Shown in pieces: positions 46,265-56,117 of a DNA stretch of 64,000 nucleotides. Position 1 is the stretch's first letter. The number at the start of each line of letters is the position of its first letter. Location: contig NZ_AUXS01000013.1 in NCBI RefSeq assembly GCF_001625565.1, positions 1 through 64,000 on the forward strand. Reading direction: 5' to 3'. The DNA comes from Pseudoalteromonas luteoviolacea NCIMB 1944. GTDB lineage: Bacteria > Pseudomonadota > Gammaproteobacteria > Enterobacterales > Alteromonadaceae. The position numbers and the translations under genes are program-made. Below the pieces are notes generated by a model, which did not search any database, had not been told where the DNA came from, and saw only the letters and a list, made by a program, of their open reading frames with translations.

Positions 46265-46954
46265 ATGCGCTCTATAAGGGGGGCTGTGCTGGGGTCGCTG
46301 GCAATACACGGCGTGATTGGCTATATATTGTTTTCAGTAACACCACCATTACCTATCGCAAATCAAGAAAAGCCACTCAAAGTATATGTGGTGTCAATGG
46401 ATGAACCGCGTAAACCAGTTATCGAGGCCGTTGATACTCACTTAAGTGAAGAGAACGTAAGTGAACCCATATCAGACAAGCAACCCATTATTTCAGCAGA
46501 CGAGCCTGAGTATAACGCTCTTGAAAGGTCGCTAGAGCAGCCAGAAGCGGTGCAAATGCATGAAGCGCTTCAGCCAGAGAATCATCAAGATGCAAATGCT
46601 TCAAACAAAGTAAAAGTGTTCAAGTTTAACCCGCACAAAGGTATTCAGCAGCTTCAACAAAAAGAGCAAGAGGCTTATTTTGGCTCCAGGCAATTTGATA
46701 CACAGGCAGGCGCACCGATAGAGCGAATGAAAACACCAAAAGCACACACTCAATTTTTGTCTGGAGAAACAGAAGAAATCTATCGTAGCCAAGGCAGGCG
46801 TCTAGTGAAATGGAAAGGTAAGTGCTATTTGTTTGAAGATACATCAGAGATGGCTCAAGCTGGCCTCCCTTCATCTTCTGGTAGGCCCTGCCCAGGTGAA
46901 CTCTCAAATAATGAATCCCTTCTAAAACAATCCCTTGATAAATATCTAAAATGA
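46265..46954 (+). CDS. Membrane-anchored protein of unknown function (TonB-like topology)
   Basis: The 229-residue product has one N-terminal membrane helix (GAVLGSLAIHGVIGYILFSV) followed by an acidic, Pro- and Gln-rich stretch (about 30-115) and a small C-terminal region with two Cys (GKCYLFED and GRPCPGE). The layout resembles TonB or TolA, but no TonB C-terminal domain is seen. AAAGGAAA precedes the ATG. It stands alone between the S10 terminator and hemN. I cannot assign a family. Confidence 0.75.
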   Translation: MRSIRGAVLGSLAIHGVIGYILFSVTPPLPIANQEKPLKVYVVSMDEPRKPVIEAVDTHLSEENVSEPISDKQPIISADEPEYNALERSLEQPEAVQMHEALQPENHQDANASNKVKVFKFNPHKGIQQLQQKEQEAYFGSRQFDTQAGAPIERMKTPKAHTQFLSGETEEIYRSQGRRLVKWKGKCYLFEDTSEMAQAGLPSSSGRPCPGELSNNESLLKQSLDKYLK

Positions 46955-47204
46955 GCAAAAAGAAAAGGTGAGTATAAGCTGAGATAACACACTTTAAGCC
47001 AGTAAAAGAGTGTGCCAAGGGGGAAGGGGTAATCAAACATCGACATAGCAGATTGCCAGTAGCCTTGTTATGTTTTAGCCCGATAGTATACAAGGAGTAT
47101 GACTAGGTTCATTGACAAGGCATGTGAATGAACTTGAAAGCAACTGGACGATGAGTGCTGTCAATTAACCAGTTTAGTGGCTCACAATTACAGAAAAACT
47201 GTAA

Positions 47205-47228
47205 AGCCCGCACAGAGTAAGGCGGGCT
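47205..47228 (-). terminator. Weak terminator after hemN
   Basis: AGCCCGC and GCGGGCT form a 7-bp stem with a 10-base loop just past the hemN stop; on the minus strand only three Ts follow. The rest of 46955-47236 has no convincing gene. Confidence 0.5.
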
Positions 47229-47236
47229 GCGTTGCT

Positions 47237-48604
47237 CTAAATGACACGTGAAAAACGGGTATTTTTAATCTGCTGTTGTAAATAGGCGTCAAAACACATA
47301 CAGATGATCCGGATAAATAGTGTGCCTTTGGCTGTCACGGTGATGGTGTTTTGATTGTTGATAACAAGGCCATCTTTTTCTAATGGTGCAAGTGCGATAC
47401 ATGCGTGCTCAAAGTACTCATCGAAGTCGAGATTAAACTGCTCACTAATAGATGCTTTGTCTAGTTCAAAATGACAGATAAGTTGCTTGATAACTGCTGC
47501 TCTAATGAGGTCATCTTGAGTCAGTGATATCCCTTTACTGATAGCATTTCTTTGCTCTGAGACTGCATGATAATAAGGTTTTAACTCTTTTTCATTTTGT
47601 AATATGGCATTGCCAATCTGTGAAATAGACGACACACCCAAGCCTAATAAATCACAGTTGCCATGAGTGGTATAGCCTTGAAAGTTTCGGTGTAGTTGGC
47701 CTTCCCGTTGTGCAATAGCTAGCTCATCATCGTGTTTTGCAAAATGGTCCATACCAATGTACTGATATCCCGCTTGTGTCATGCACTCAAGAGTCGCTTT
47801 GAAGATCGTTAGCTTTTGCTCTGGCGTTGGCATATCTTGCTCTTTGAGCTTTCGCTGGGCTGCAAATCTGTCAGGCAAGTGCGCATAGTTAAAGAGAGAA
47901 ACACGGTCTGGTGCCAGATCGATAAGCTGCGCTATAGTCGCTTGATAAGTTTCTGGGGTTTGGTGTGGCAAGCCGTATATCATGTCCATATTGATGGATT
48001 TAAAGCCGAGAGCTCGTGCTTGTTGCAAAACAGAGAGTACTTCGTCAATTTGCTGCGGGCGATTAACAGCAGCTTGTACTTCATCATTAAAGTCTTGAAC
48101 GCCAAATGATACGCGGTTGAACCCCATTTCTTTCAGTGACACTAACATGCCATCTGCCAGCGAGCGAGGGTCTATTTCAATACCGCGTTGTGCAGTATGG
48201 GTAAAATCAAAGTGCTGTTCGAGGGCCGCAATGAGCCGTGCCATTTGAGCTGTGGTTAAAAAAGTCGGCGTACCTCCACCTAGGTGTAGTTGTTCGACAT
48301 GATAGTCCTTAAACAATGGCGCTTGTGCCTCGATTTCTTGAACGAGATGATCAAGATAAACATCGGCTTTTGACTGATGGCGGGTAATAATCTTATTGCA
48401 GCCACAGTAGTAACATAGCTGATGACAAAAAGGGATATGGATATACAGCGACAACGCACGATTAGATGAATTGGCAATGGCGTTGGTCAATGCAGTTTGG
48501 TCATATCCGGAGGTCAATGATAAAGCGGTGGGGTAAGAGGTATATCTTGGACCAGAAATATTATACTTCTGGATCAGGGAATCTTCCCAATGAGGTAGTT
48601 TAAT
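47237..48604 (-). CDS. hemN: Oxygen-independent coproporphyrinogen III dehydrogenase
   Basis: HemN makes protoporphyrinogen IX without oxygen, using radical SAM chemistry. The cluster motif is HIPFCHQLCYYCGCNK (CX3CX2CXC), followed by LGGGTPTFL, GVQDFNDEVQ and GMDHFAKHDDELA. I favour the GTG at 48604 (MIKLPHWED, 455 residues; E. coli 457). The frame extends to a TTG at 48619, which would leave only about a 12-base leader from the predicted start site. An FNR-type promoter lies directly upstream. Confidence 0.95.
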   Translation of the reverse strand: MKLPHWEDSLIQKYNISGPRYTSYPTALSLTSGYDQTALTNAIANSSNRALSLYIHIPFCHQLCYYCGCNKIITRHQSKADVYLDHLVQEIEAQAPLFKDYHVEQLHLGGGTPTFLTTAQMARLIAALEQHFDFTHTAQRGIEIDPRSLADGMLVSLKEMGFNRVSFGVQDFNDEVQAAVNRPQQIDEVLSVLQQARALGFKSINMDMIYGLPHQTPETYQATIAQLIDLAPDRVSLFNYAHLPDRFAAQRKLKEQDMPTPEQKLTIFKATLECMTQAGYQYIGMDHFAKHDDELAIAQREGQLHRNFQGYTTHGNCDLLGLGVSSISQIGNAILQNEKELKPYYHAVSEQRNAISKGISLTQDDLIRAAVIKQLICHFELDKASISEQFNLDFDEYFEHACIALAPLEKDGLVINNQNTITVTAKGTLFIRIICMCFDAYLQQQIKNTRFSRVI

Positions 48605-48637
48605 CACGATCGCACTCAAATAATATTACACTTGCTC

Positions 48638-48679
48638 AGTATAGGTGTTACTACATAAGCAGAGTTTGATCTGACGCAA
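48638..48679 (-). promoter_or_regulatory. FNR-type class II promoter of hemN
   Basis: On the minus strand TTGCG-TCAG-ATCAA (48666-48679) matches the FNR consensus TTGAT-N4-ATCAA in 8 of 10 positions. Exactly 22 bp later comes TATACT (48638-48643), a good -10. This places the FNR site at about -41.5, the class II activation position. Confidence 0.7.
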
Positions 48680-48730
48680 TGGGGTGATTATTAGGCAATA
48701 CAGAAGGGCCCTGTATTGCCTAAAAGCGCG

Positions 48731-50662
48731 CTAAAGTTGGTAACGCTTGGCCGTGGCAGCGAGATCCTCGGCTAGTGTGGCAAGCACAGTTGCATCATTG
48801 GACGCTTTTTCTGCGCCTTGCGCCGTTTCTTTTGCTGTCCCGGTGACATCACGAACCCCTTGGGAGACCTGCTGTGTTACGGCATTTTGCTGTTCGGTGG
48901 CACTGGCTATTTGGATACTCATATCACGGATCGCGATAACAGAGTCTGACACTTGCTGTAAAGTTTGTCCCGCTTGGTGAATTTGATCAGCAGTGGTTTC
49001 AGCATTATCGACATTACTTCCCATGAGCTCTACAGAACGCTGTGCTTCTTGTTGAAGCCTAGAGATCATGGCTTGAATCTCTTCTGTACTTTGCTGTGTG
49101 CGACTTGCTAGGCTACGTACCTCATCAGCCACTACCGCAAATCCGCGGCCTTGCTCTCCGGCTCTGGCCGCTTCAATGGCAGCATTGAGTGCAAGCAAGT
49201 TGGTTTGATCTGCAATACCACGGATGACATCAAGGATAGATCCTACCGATTGGGTTTCTTCAGCAAGTTTTGAAATGGTTTGGCTGACATTGTCAATGTC
49301 TGCTTTTAATGTAGTGATTGAAGTCGTTGTTTGTGCGACAGCATTTAGTCCATGCTGTGAAGACTCTTCCGCGGCTGTCGCTGTATCCGCAGCAGATTGG
49401 GTACTTTGGGTTATATCTGATACGGTCTGAGCCATCTCATCCATTGCTCTATCGGTACTTTCTAACTGCGCCATTTGTTGCTCAGCACCTTGCATTGCCT
49501 GTGTTGTGATAGCACTCATATTGTGTGCTGTCGCAGTCAACGTGTCTGTGGATTGGTGGATCTGTTCGATAAATGTCCGCAGATTCGACACCATTTCTGA
49601 CATCGCTTGGTAAATACCGCTATTGGTTTGGCTTTGATCGAAGTGAACAGTCAGATCGCCCGTGGCAATCTTTCTTGCCATAGCTTCAATTTCTCGCGGC
49701 TCTCCACCAATTGGCAGTTTGATAATTCGGCTAATAAACCAGCTAAAAAATACGCCACAGACAATGATAAGCAACGCGAGTGTGATGACAATAAACTTGG
49801 CATTGGCGCTGGCTGCTTGCACTATTGGCCCTAACTCATCTTGTGATGCTTTGATATCTAATTTGATATTTTCAACTTGGGCTGCGACGTCTGGGCCGAT
49901 TTTATCCAGTGACTGAGTTATTTCCGTATTACGTTTGATGATGACCTGATAAACCTCTTCTAGCCCAGCTTGATAAGCTTCTAAAGGGGTAATAAAGCGC
50001 TGATATTGACCTGTTTGAGATTGTTGCAGCAATTGTGTTGCTTGCGTGTTTAACCTATTTAGTGTGTCTGTCGCCATTTGGTAATCCCGCTCAGCATTGG
50101 CGACTAAAAACTGGTTTGTGGATAATCGGCCTTGCTGCAGCAAGCTTCGCAGCGCACTGATTTTATTTACTTCTTCAATGGACTGCGCGTTATCCATCAT
50201 GGTGCGTAGTTGATTATCCAGCTCTGGTCCTTGTTTATTCAACGTACTGTTAACTATTTGGTGGCGACGCTCATATAAAGTGATAACTTGTCTAAAGCTG
50301 CGTTCATATCGTTCTATTTGTTTTTGGCTATCAGTGATGATGCTGAGTTGAGAGGTGTCAGAATATTGGGCTTGGGCTTTATCGAGTAGCGTTTCTAGTA
50401 ATTCTAATCGCTGGTCAAATTGGGCGATATTTGCATCGCTTTGATGCTTTAAGTATTTAATGGCTTGTAATCTTACCTCCAGTAAATTCGCTTGAATACG
50501 TCCAGCTAAATTGCTGTCCCTTGCTTTGGTACGGTATTCGACAAAATTATTGTATCCGCTGCTCAATCCCCAATAAGCCGTAATAGAGAGTACGATTATC
50601 ATCAATATCATTACGCCAAAGGCGCCGTTAAGTTGTTGGCTTAAACGCCAGTTTTTTATCAT
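48731..50662 (-). CDS. Methyl-accepting chemotaxis protein with HBM-type sensor
   Basis: The 643-residue receptor has a first membrane helix (about 13-33), a large all-helical periplasmic domain (about 36-285) of the HBM type ([29 protein letters not shown]), a second helix (about 290-312), a HAMP domain and a signalling domain. The conserved tip [37 protein letters not shown] is intact. HBM receptors often sense organic acids such as TCA intermediates; the ligand here is unknown. No CheR-binding pentapeptide is seen at the C-terminus (KRYQL). Confidence 0.93.
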   Translation of the reverse strand: MIKNWRLSQQLNGAFGVMILMIIVLSITAYWGLSSGYNNFVEYRTKARDSNLAGRIQANLLEVRLQAIKYLKHQSDANIAQFDQRLELLETLLDKAQAQYSDTSQLSIITDSQKQIERYERSFRQVITLYERRHQIVNSTLNKQGPELDNQLRTMMDNAQSIEEVNKISALRSLLQQGRLSTNQFLVANAERDYQMATDTLNRLNTQATQLLQQSQTGQYQRFITPLEAYQAGLEEVYQVIIKRNTEITQSLDKIGPDVAAQVENIKLDIKASQDELGPIVQAASANAKFIVITLALLIIVCGVFFSWFISRIIKLPIGGEPREIEAMARKIATGDLTVHFDQSQTNSGIYQAMSEMVSNLRTFIEQIHQSTDTLTATAHNMSAITTQAMQGAEQQMAQLESTDRAMDEMAQTVSDITQSTQSAADTATAAEESSQHGLNAVAQTTTSITTLKADIDNVSQTISKLAEETQSVGSILDVIRGIADQTNLLALNAAIEAARAGEQGRGFAVVADEVRSLASRTQQSTEEIQAMISRLQQEAQRSVELMGSNVDNAETTADQIHQAGQTLQQVSDSVIAIRDMSIQIASATEQQNAVTQQVSQGVRDVTGTAKETAQGAEKASNDATVLATLAEDLAATAKRYQL

Positions 50663-50948
50663 ATAACACCCTACAAGCTCGCACGAGCTATGAGTTTAAT
50701 TGCATAAAGGTAACAAATGGTTCTTTTAAATATACTTAATTTTCTAGTATTTTATTATTAATTTGGCGAAAAAAAATACCCAAGTAAAGGTTTGAGGGTG
50801 AAATTGTTTGATTGTGATCAACAGTCTCATCTAATTCCTTAACTGCTGATAACTAATGATATTTGTTGCAATAGGCGAGATAACAAGTTGTTTTTGCTTG
50901 TAAATTGAGCAAGTTTGCTGTGTTGCAATATGAGAAAAATTGAAGTGA

Positions 50949-50982
50949 TTTTGGTACGACACCATGTTGTGTCGTACCAAAA
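50949..50982. repeat. Perfect 14-bp inverted repeat between two receptor genes
   Basis: TTTTGGTACGACAC and GTGTCGTACCAAAA around a 6-base loop, 11 bases after the stop of the upstream receptor gene (minus strand). Probably the terminator of that gene, although the T-tract after the stem (after one C) is on the plus strand. The rest of 50663-50993 holds no gene; it should contain the promoter of the receptor at 48731. Confidence 0.7.
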
Positions 50983-50993
50983 CTTTTTGGAGA

Positions 50994-53024
50994 TTAAAGT
51001 TTAAATTGATTTACTGTGGCATTAAGTGCTTTGGCTAAATCGTTTAAGTCTCTTGCCTCATCAGCTAATAGGTGCGCATGGTTAGCTGTACTATTCACTA
51101 GATCATTAATAGAGTTAAGGCTATTGTTGATGTCTTCAGCTACCACCGTCTGCTCTTCCGTAGAGGTTGCGATTTGATGGCTCTGGTCTTGTACAGTATT
51201 AACCGAATCTGTGATATTGCGTAATGCGTCTAACACTTCTTGTGTCTGTTCCACAGAGCTTTGTGCTCGTTCTTGACCTTGCTGCATCATGGTTGATGCC
51301 TGCTGCGCAATTTGCTGCAGTCGTGAGATCATATTTCGAATATCATCTGTCGACTCCTGTGTTCTGCTCGCAAGACTTCTCACTTCATCGGCAACCACAG
51401 CAAAGCCTCGACCTTGTTCTCCGGCACGGGCAGCCTCAATGGCAGCGTTTAGGGCGAGTAAGTTAGTTTGTTCTGCAATGCCGTTAATGACGTCAATAAC
51501 AGCGCCAATATTACTGGTTTCTTGTTCTAACCCCGCTACGACTTTTGCTGCATCCCCGATGTGGCTGGCCAGTTCAGTCATCACCTCTTGTGCTTGACTC
51601 GAACGCTGTGAGCCATCATTTGTCATGGATTGTACAAGATCTGAAGCACGGTTAGTTTCGTGGGCATTGCGAGAGATTTCGGTAACGGTTGCAGCCATCT
51701 CGGTCACAGCCGCTGACACACTATCAACCTGTTCTTTTTCTTGCTGTATCTCAGCATTGGTATTGTTAGAGACATCGCGTAATTGGGCCGATGCACCACT
51801 TAATTGTTCGGCTTGCGCTGCGGTATCAATCATCATCGAACGTAACTTGTCGATAAAGGTGTTCATATGCATGGCTAATTGACCCACTTCGTCCTGACTT
51901 GAAATATTGATACGACGCGTTAAGTCGCCTTCACCAGATGCAATGTCACGCATCGTGTCAGTCAGGGTAATAATGGGGCGAGTGATCATTTGCGCGGCGA
52001 GTAAAATCATCGCGACAATGATAGATAAAATCACAATCACAGCAGTTACCGTGCTCATGACAGCCTCATTGACTGGCTCGTCAATCAGGCTTACCGGTAT
52101 CAAAATACCGACATGCCAGTCAAGTACTGGGGTATCTAGTTTTACACTATTGAACACCACGTAGTACTCTTGGCCCTGTAGGGTTACTGTGGCAGTGCCA
52201 TCGTCCTGTCTGTCAATAAGGCGGGTTAACTCTGTAAAGCCGCTGGTATCTTGGAATTGCTGCTCAAGGCCTGCTAAACCTTCTTTACCTCGTGGTCCTG
52301 CGTCAGTTGTAGACAAATTATGGCCGGTACGCTTGGATAGGTGAACGACTTTTAATTCGTTATCTAGTAGAAAGCCGTAGCCCTCGCCGTCGAACTGAAT
52401 ATCTTCGACCATGGCGCTAATTTTGTTTATCTGTAAGTCTACGCCACCTACCGCGACTAATTCACCTTGTTTATTATAAATAGGTTGTTGTACAACGGCT
52501 GAAACATCCCCAGTGTTGATATCAACAGAGAGTGCGCCAACATAGAGCTTGCCGTGATTCAAAGCGTCTTGCCACCAAGGGCGTTTGTAGGCGTAATAAG
52601 GGCGTCCATCGGCGAAATTAGACGTACGCTCATTTTCTTTGAAATATTCACCGGTTCTGGCTGAGGCCATGAAAGCTGAAAGAATATTTTCGTCGCTTTG
52701 GCTGATGCGTTGAAAGTCTTCATTTACTTCGCTGTAGCCTTTATCTCCTGAGAGGCTTTGTTCCCTAACAGAATAATTGTCAAACCAATTCACGTTGTGC
52801 GGATTGGTTACGAATGTGCCAACTACTTTGCCGTATTGGGCGAAAAAAGATTCCATAGACAACTTTTCAGAGTAGATATAACTCTGTGCTTCGCGCTCGA
52901 TACCTTGACGCGATATTGTTGCGATATGATTAACAAAATAAGTAGAGGCCAGCATAAGTAGCACAGAGATTGTGCCGCCGATTAAGATGAGAATTTTTTT
53001 ACGAAGAGATAAGTTTTCAAACAT
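50994..53024 (-). CDS. Methyl-accepting chemotaxis protein with double Cache sensor
   Basis: The 676-residue receptor has two membrane helices (about 10-30 and 330-352) around a dCache_1-like periplasmic domain (about 35-325; [36 protein letters not shown]). A HAMP domain follows ([26 protein letters not shown]), then the signalling domain with the conserved tip [37 protein letters not shown]. dCache receptors bind amino acids or other small molecules; the ligand is unknown. Confidence 0.94.
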   Translation of the reverse strand: MFENLSLRKKILILIGGTISVLLMLASTYFVNHIATISRQGIEREAQSYIYSEKLSMESFFAQYGKVVGTFVTNPHNVNWFDNYSVREQSLSGDKGYSEVNEDFQRISQSDENILSAFMASARTGEYFKENERTSNFADGRPYYAYKRPWWQDALNHGKLYVGALSVDINTGDVSAVVQQPIYNKQGELVAVGGVDLQINKISAMVEDIQFDGEGYGFLLDNELKVVHLSKRTGHNLSTTDAGPRGKEGLAGLEQQFQDTSGFTELTRLIDRQDDGTATVTLQGQEYYVVFNSVKLDTPVLDWHVGILIPVSLIDEPVNEAVMSTVTAVIVILSIIVAMILLAAQMITRPIITLTDTMRDIASGEGDLTRRINISSQDEVGQLAMHMNTFIDKLRSMMIDTAAQAEQLSGASAQLRDVSNNTNAEIQQEKEQVDSVSAAVTEMAATVTEISRNAHETNRASDLVQSMTNDGSQRSSQAQEVMTELASHIGDAAKVVAGLEQETSNIGAVIDVINGIAEQTNLLALNAAIEAARAGEQGRGFAVVADEVRSLASRTQESTDDIRNMISRLQQIAQQASTMMQQGQERAQSSVEQTQEVLDALRNITDSVNTVQDQSHQIATSTEEQTVVAEDINNSLNSINDLVNSTANHAHLLADEARDLNDLAKALNATVNQFKL

Positions 53025-53279
53025 GACATATTCTTTTTATTGGGACAGCGCTAACATAATAAAACCATATCTCAATTGATAGATCTACCTAATTTACACG
53101 GAGTGTGAGCAAGGCGAGACATGAGTATTTATCATATCGCTCCAACAAAAATAAAAAAATAGTAAAGAATCATCAAATTGCAGTTGCAAATTTATAACCT
53201 AAAGCTGAGGAAATGCCGATAGCGTTTTTCATCATGCTGTACTAACATTATGACCCAATATAGGTAAAATTAAGAAAAT

Positions 53280-54044
53280 ATGATGAATAATAAATTGGTC
53301 GTTTTAGGGGCTGGGTGGTTAGGCAACGCCCTAGTACACAGCGCCAAATCTTGCGGTTGGGATGTTCAGGCGACGCGAAGACAGGCAGATGCTACAGCGG
53401 ATATCCAAGCCTTTTGTGTTACTGATACTAAACTTCATCATTCACTCTCGCTAACCGATGCTTATTGGGTGTGCGCCATTCCCCCGCGCATGCGCCAAAG
53501 CGACAGCCATTATTTAGAAACTTTAACGTGCGCACTCGAAGCGGCAAAATCAATGCGGTGCAAAGGGTTTTTACTGTGCTCATCAACAGCTGTATATGGA
53601 AATGAAGCGGGCACATTTGATGAGCAAGCGCCACTGGCTGCACAAGATTCAAAACGGCAGCAGATATTACAAAGTGCAGAACAAATGGTACTAGCACAAA
53701 ACGGCAAAGTCGCGCGTTTGGCTGGTTTAGTAGGCCCAGGTAGAGAGCCGGGTCGTTTTATAGCTGGTAAACATTTATCAAGCTCTGCCCATGCTACGGT
53801 TAATATGGTGCATCAACAAGATGTTGTAGAAGGGATCATGTGTCTTTTGACAAGTTGGCATGCTGCACAGTCAATCTACAATTTGTGCCATCCCTCTCAT
53901 CCTACGAAGCAGCAATATTATCAAGGCCATTGTGAGGCCTATGGCAGTGAGCTTCCAAACTTTGCCAGTGACGAGGTTGTGTCTAGAGTTATCGATGGCG
54001 CAGCGATCACTGAACTGGGCTTTCAATATCGTCATATGATTTGA
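53280..54044 (+). CDS. YeeZ-like NAD(P)-binding protein (SDR/epimerase superfamily)
   Basis: The 254-residue protein starts with a Rossmann loop (VVLGAGWLGNALV), and has LLCSSTAVYGNEAG and RLAGLVGPGREPGRFIAG, as in extended SDRs and E. coli YeeZ. The YxxxK catalytic pair of classical SDRs is not clear, so enzymatic activity is uncertain. It is convergent with hutC, 6 bp apart. Function unknown. Confidence 0.8.
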   Translation: MMNNKLVVLGAGWLGNALVHSAKSCGWDVQATRRQADATADIQAFCVTDTKLHHSLSLTDAYWVCAIPPRMRQSDSHYLETLTCALEAAKSMRCKGFLLCSSTAVYGNEAGTFDEQAPLAAQDSKRQQILQSAEQMVLAQNGKVARLAGLVGPGREPGRFIAGKHLSSSAHATVNMVHQQDVVEGIMCLLTSWHAAQSIYNLCHPSHPTKQQYYQGHCEAYGSELPNFASDEVVSRVIDGAAITELGFQYRHMI

Positions 54045-54050
54045 GCGCCT

Positions 54051-54761
54051 TCACTTTTTGAACGTGAGGTGTCCACCAAGGCGGTATTTACTACCAGGGG
54101 ATATAAGCCGTGCAAAGCTGACGATCCCTTGTGAGGACCATGTTCTTCTGATCATCTGTAGGCATGGCTCTTCGTTAAACATGTTCAGCCATTGGCAGAC
54201 TTCTTCATTGGGCATAATGGCCTCAACAGTATGGCGAGCTTCAGTGAGCGGGGCAACATGAGTCAAATATTCATGAGGCGTCAAAGTGGTAAAGTTCTGT
54301 TGTAAATACTGTGGCGCAAGTGCCGGGTTAACAAAACGTTCTTCAACTTGAATAGGCTCTTCATTTTCGTGGTGAACAATAACACTGCGATAGACTTGAC
54401 TGTCTATCTCTACACCCAACGCGATTGCAATTGGCGCGATAGCAGACATTGACTCTAGTGATAAAACAACACAACTATAGTTGCCACCACGCTCTTCAAC
54501 CTCATCAGCGATATTGCGGATCTCTAGCAGTGAAGACTGAGATTTGAGACTCGCCACAAAAGTCCCCAACCCTTGGCTGCGGGTGAGCACGCCATCTTCG
54601 GTTAACTCGCTCAGCGCGCGTCTTGCGGTCATACGACTTACTTTAAATTGATCGGATAGCTCATTTTCAGAGGGCACGCGTTGATGTTCCTGCCAAGTTC
54701 CAGCGCGAATTTGATCGATAATGTGTTGTTTAATTTGTGCAAACTTAGGTTGTTCTGTCAC
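54051..54761 (-). CDS. hutC: Histidine utilization repressor HutC
   Basis: The 236-residue GntR-family repressor has an N-terminal winged helix (RVPSENELSDQFKVSRMTARRALSELTEDGVLTRSQGLGTFVA) and a C-terminal UTRA ligand domain, which in this family binds urocanate. It is divergent from hutI across a 109-bp gap that holds a perfect operator, so it should control both hutI and itself. Confidence 0.95.
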   Translation of the reverse strand: MTEQPKFAQIKQHIIDQIRAGTWQEHQRVPSENELSDQFKVSRMTARRALSELTEDGVLTRSQGLGTFVASLKSQSSLLEIRNIADEVEERGGNYSCVVLSLESMSAIAPIAIALGVEIDSQVYRSVIVHHENEEPIQVEERFVNPALAPQYLQQNFTTLTPHEYLTHVAPLTEARHTVEAIMPNEEVCQWLNMFNEEPCLQMIRRTWSSQGIVSFARLISPGSKYRLGGHLTFKK

Positions 54762-54810
54762 TGTCTGCTACCGTGTAATAAAAGCTTATTCATAAAGGTG
54801 GCATAGCTAT

Positions 54811-54824
54811 CTTGTATATACAAG
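54811..54824. promoter_or_regulatory. HutC operator
   Basis: CTTGTATATACAAG, a perfect 14-bp palindrome in the hutC-hutI gap, contains the HutC core TGTA-N2-TACA. A partial second copy (ACTTGTATCAA) lies at about 54837-54847, nearer hutI. Confidence 0.85.
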
Positions 54825-54870
54825 TATTCTTGCTAAACTTGTATCAATTTTCTCCAACTGAGTGTAGACA

Positions 54871-56097
54871 GTGATTGAAGTAGATTTAGTAATAACTGAT
54901 GCAAATATAGCCACAATGGACGATCAAGTCACAGGCGCTTATGGCATCATAGAAAATGCCGCAATAATGATAAAAGGCGACACCATTGTTTGGTTAGGCA
55001 AAGGGTCTGAGATGCCTGAGTTTGATGTACTAGCAACGCCTGTTACATCGGCAAAAGGGGCTTGGTTGACGCCAGGACTGATCGATTGTCATACCCATAT
55101 TTTATTTGCTGGCTCGCGCGCGGAGGAATTTGAAAAGCGTTTAAATGGGGTTTCTTATCAGCAAATTGCTGAACAAGGTGGCGGTATTGCCACTACGGTA
55201 AAGGCAACGAGGCTGGCCTCTAAAGAAGAGCTTTTTGTTGTTGCAAAACAGCGCCTAAATGCATTGCTCAAAGAAGGGGTAACAACCGTAGAGAGCAAGT
55301 CTGGTTATGGTCTAGATACAGAAAGCGAGCTTAAATTACTCGAAGTAAACCAGATATTAGATGACCATCACCCAATTCAAATTCAAAGCACCTTTTTAGG
55401 CGCACATGCATTACCGCCTGAATATAAAGGGAATAGTGATGGTTATATCGATCTTGTTTGCGATGAAATGCTACCGCTAGTTGCACAGCGAGGTTTGGCT
55501 GATGCAGTTGATGTCTTTTGTGAAAATGTCGGATTCAGCCACGCTCAAACAAAACGTGTTTTCGAACGTGCAACGGAATTGGGTTTAAAGGTTAAGTGTC
55601 ATGCAGAGCAACTCTCAAATCAATATGGCAGTGAGTTAGTTGCTGAATTTGGTGGGCTATCAGCCGACCATATCGAATACCTAGATGAGCGCGGTGTGAT
55701 AGCAATGGCGAAATCAGGCACTGTGGCTGTGATTTTACCTGGTGCGTTTTACTTCCTCAGAGAGACGCAACACCCTCCGATAGAGTTGCTGCGCAAGCAT
55801 CAGGTACCGATTGCAATTGCCAGTGATTTTAATCCAGGCACTGCACCTCTATGCTCGTTACGTCTAATGCTGAATATGGCGTGTACTCTATTTAAAATGA
55901 CGCCAGAAGAGTCGTTGTTAGGTGTTACTAGACACGCCGCAAAAGCGCTTGGGCTTTCTGACAGGGGTGTATTGAAAGTCGGCGCTAAAGCAGATATCGC
56001 AATGTGGCAAATCCAGCATCCCGCTGAATTAAGTTACCAGTTTGGCGTAAACGATCTGTTAAATCTGTGGATATCGGGTAGACTTACTCAATATTAA
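54871..56097 (+). CDS. hutI: Imidazolonepropionase HutI
   Basis: HutI opens the ring of imidazolone propionate in histidine breakdown, giving formimino-glutamate. The 408-residue amidohydrolase has the metal-binding HTHILF motif, [15 protein letters not shown], the [30 protein letters not shown] segment and [15 protein letters not shown]. The start is GTG with only a weak ribosome site. The hutU and hutH genes for the earlier steps are not in the window. Confidence 0.97.
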   Translation: MIEVDLVITDANIATMDDQVTGAYGIIENAAIMIKGDTIVWLGKGSEMPEFDVLATPVTSAKGAWLTPGLIDCHTHILFAGSRAEEFEKRLNGVSYQQIAEQGGGIATTVKATRLASKEELFVVAKQRLNALLKEGVTTVESKSGYGLDTESELKLLEVNQILDDHHPIQIQSTFLGAHALPPEYKGNSDGYIDLVCDEMLPLVAQRGLADAVDVFCENVGFSHAQTKRVFERATELGLKVKCHAEQLSNQYGSELVAEFGGLSADHIEYLDERGVIAMAKSGTVAVILPGAFYFLRETQHPPIELLRKHQVPIAIASDFNPGTAPLCSLRLMLNMACTLFKMTPEESLLGVTRHAAKALGLSDRGVLKVGAKADIAMWQIQHPAELSYQFGVNDLLNLWISGRLTQY

Positions 56098-56117
56098 AGG
56101 TCAGTAGTGGTCGTGTG

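Noticed and set aside
46626..47093. 155-residue minus-strand reading frame
   Set aside because: It covers the 3' half of the unknown gene at 46265, which has a strong ribosome site and coherent protein features; the minus frame has none.
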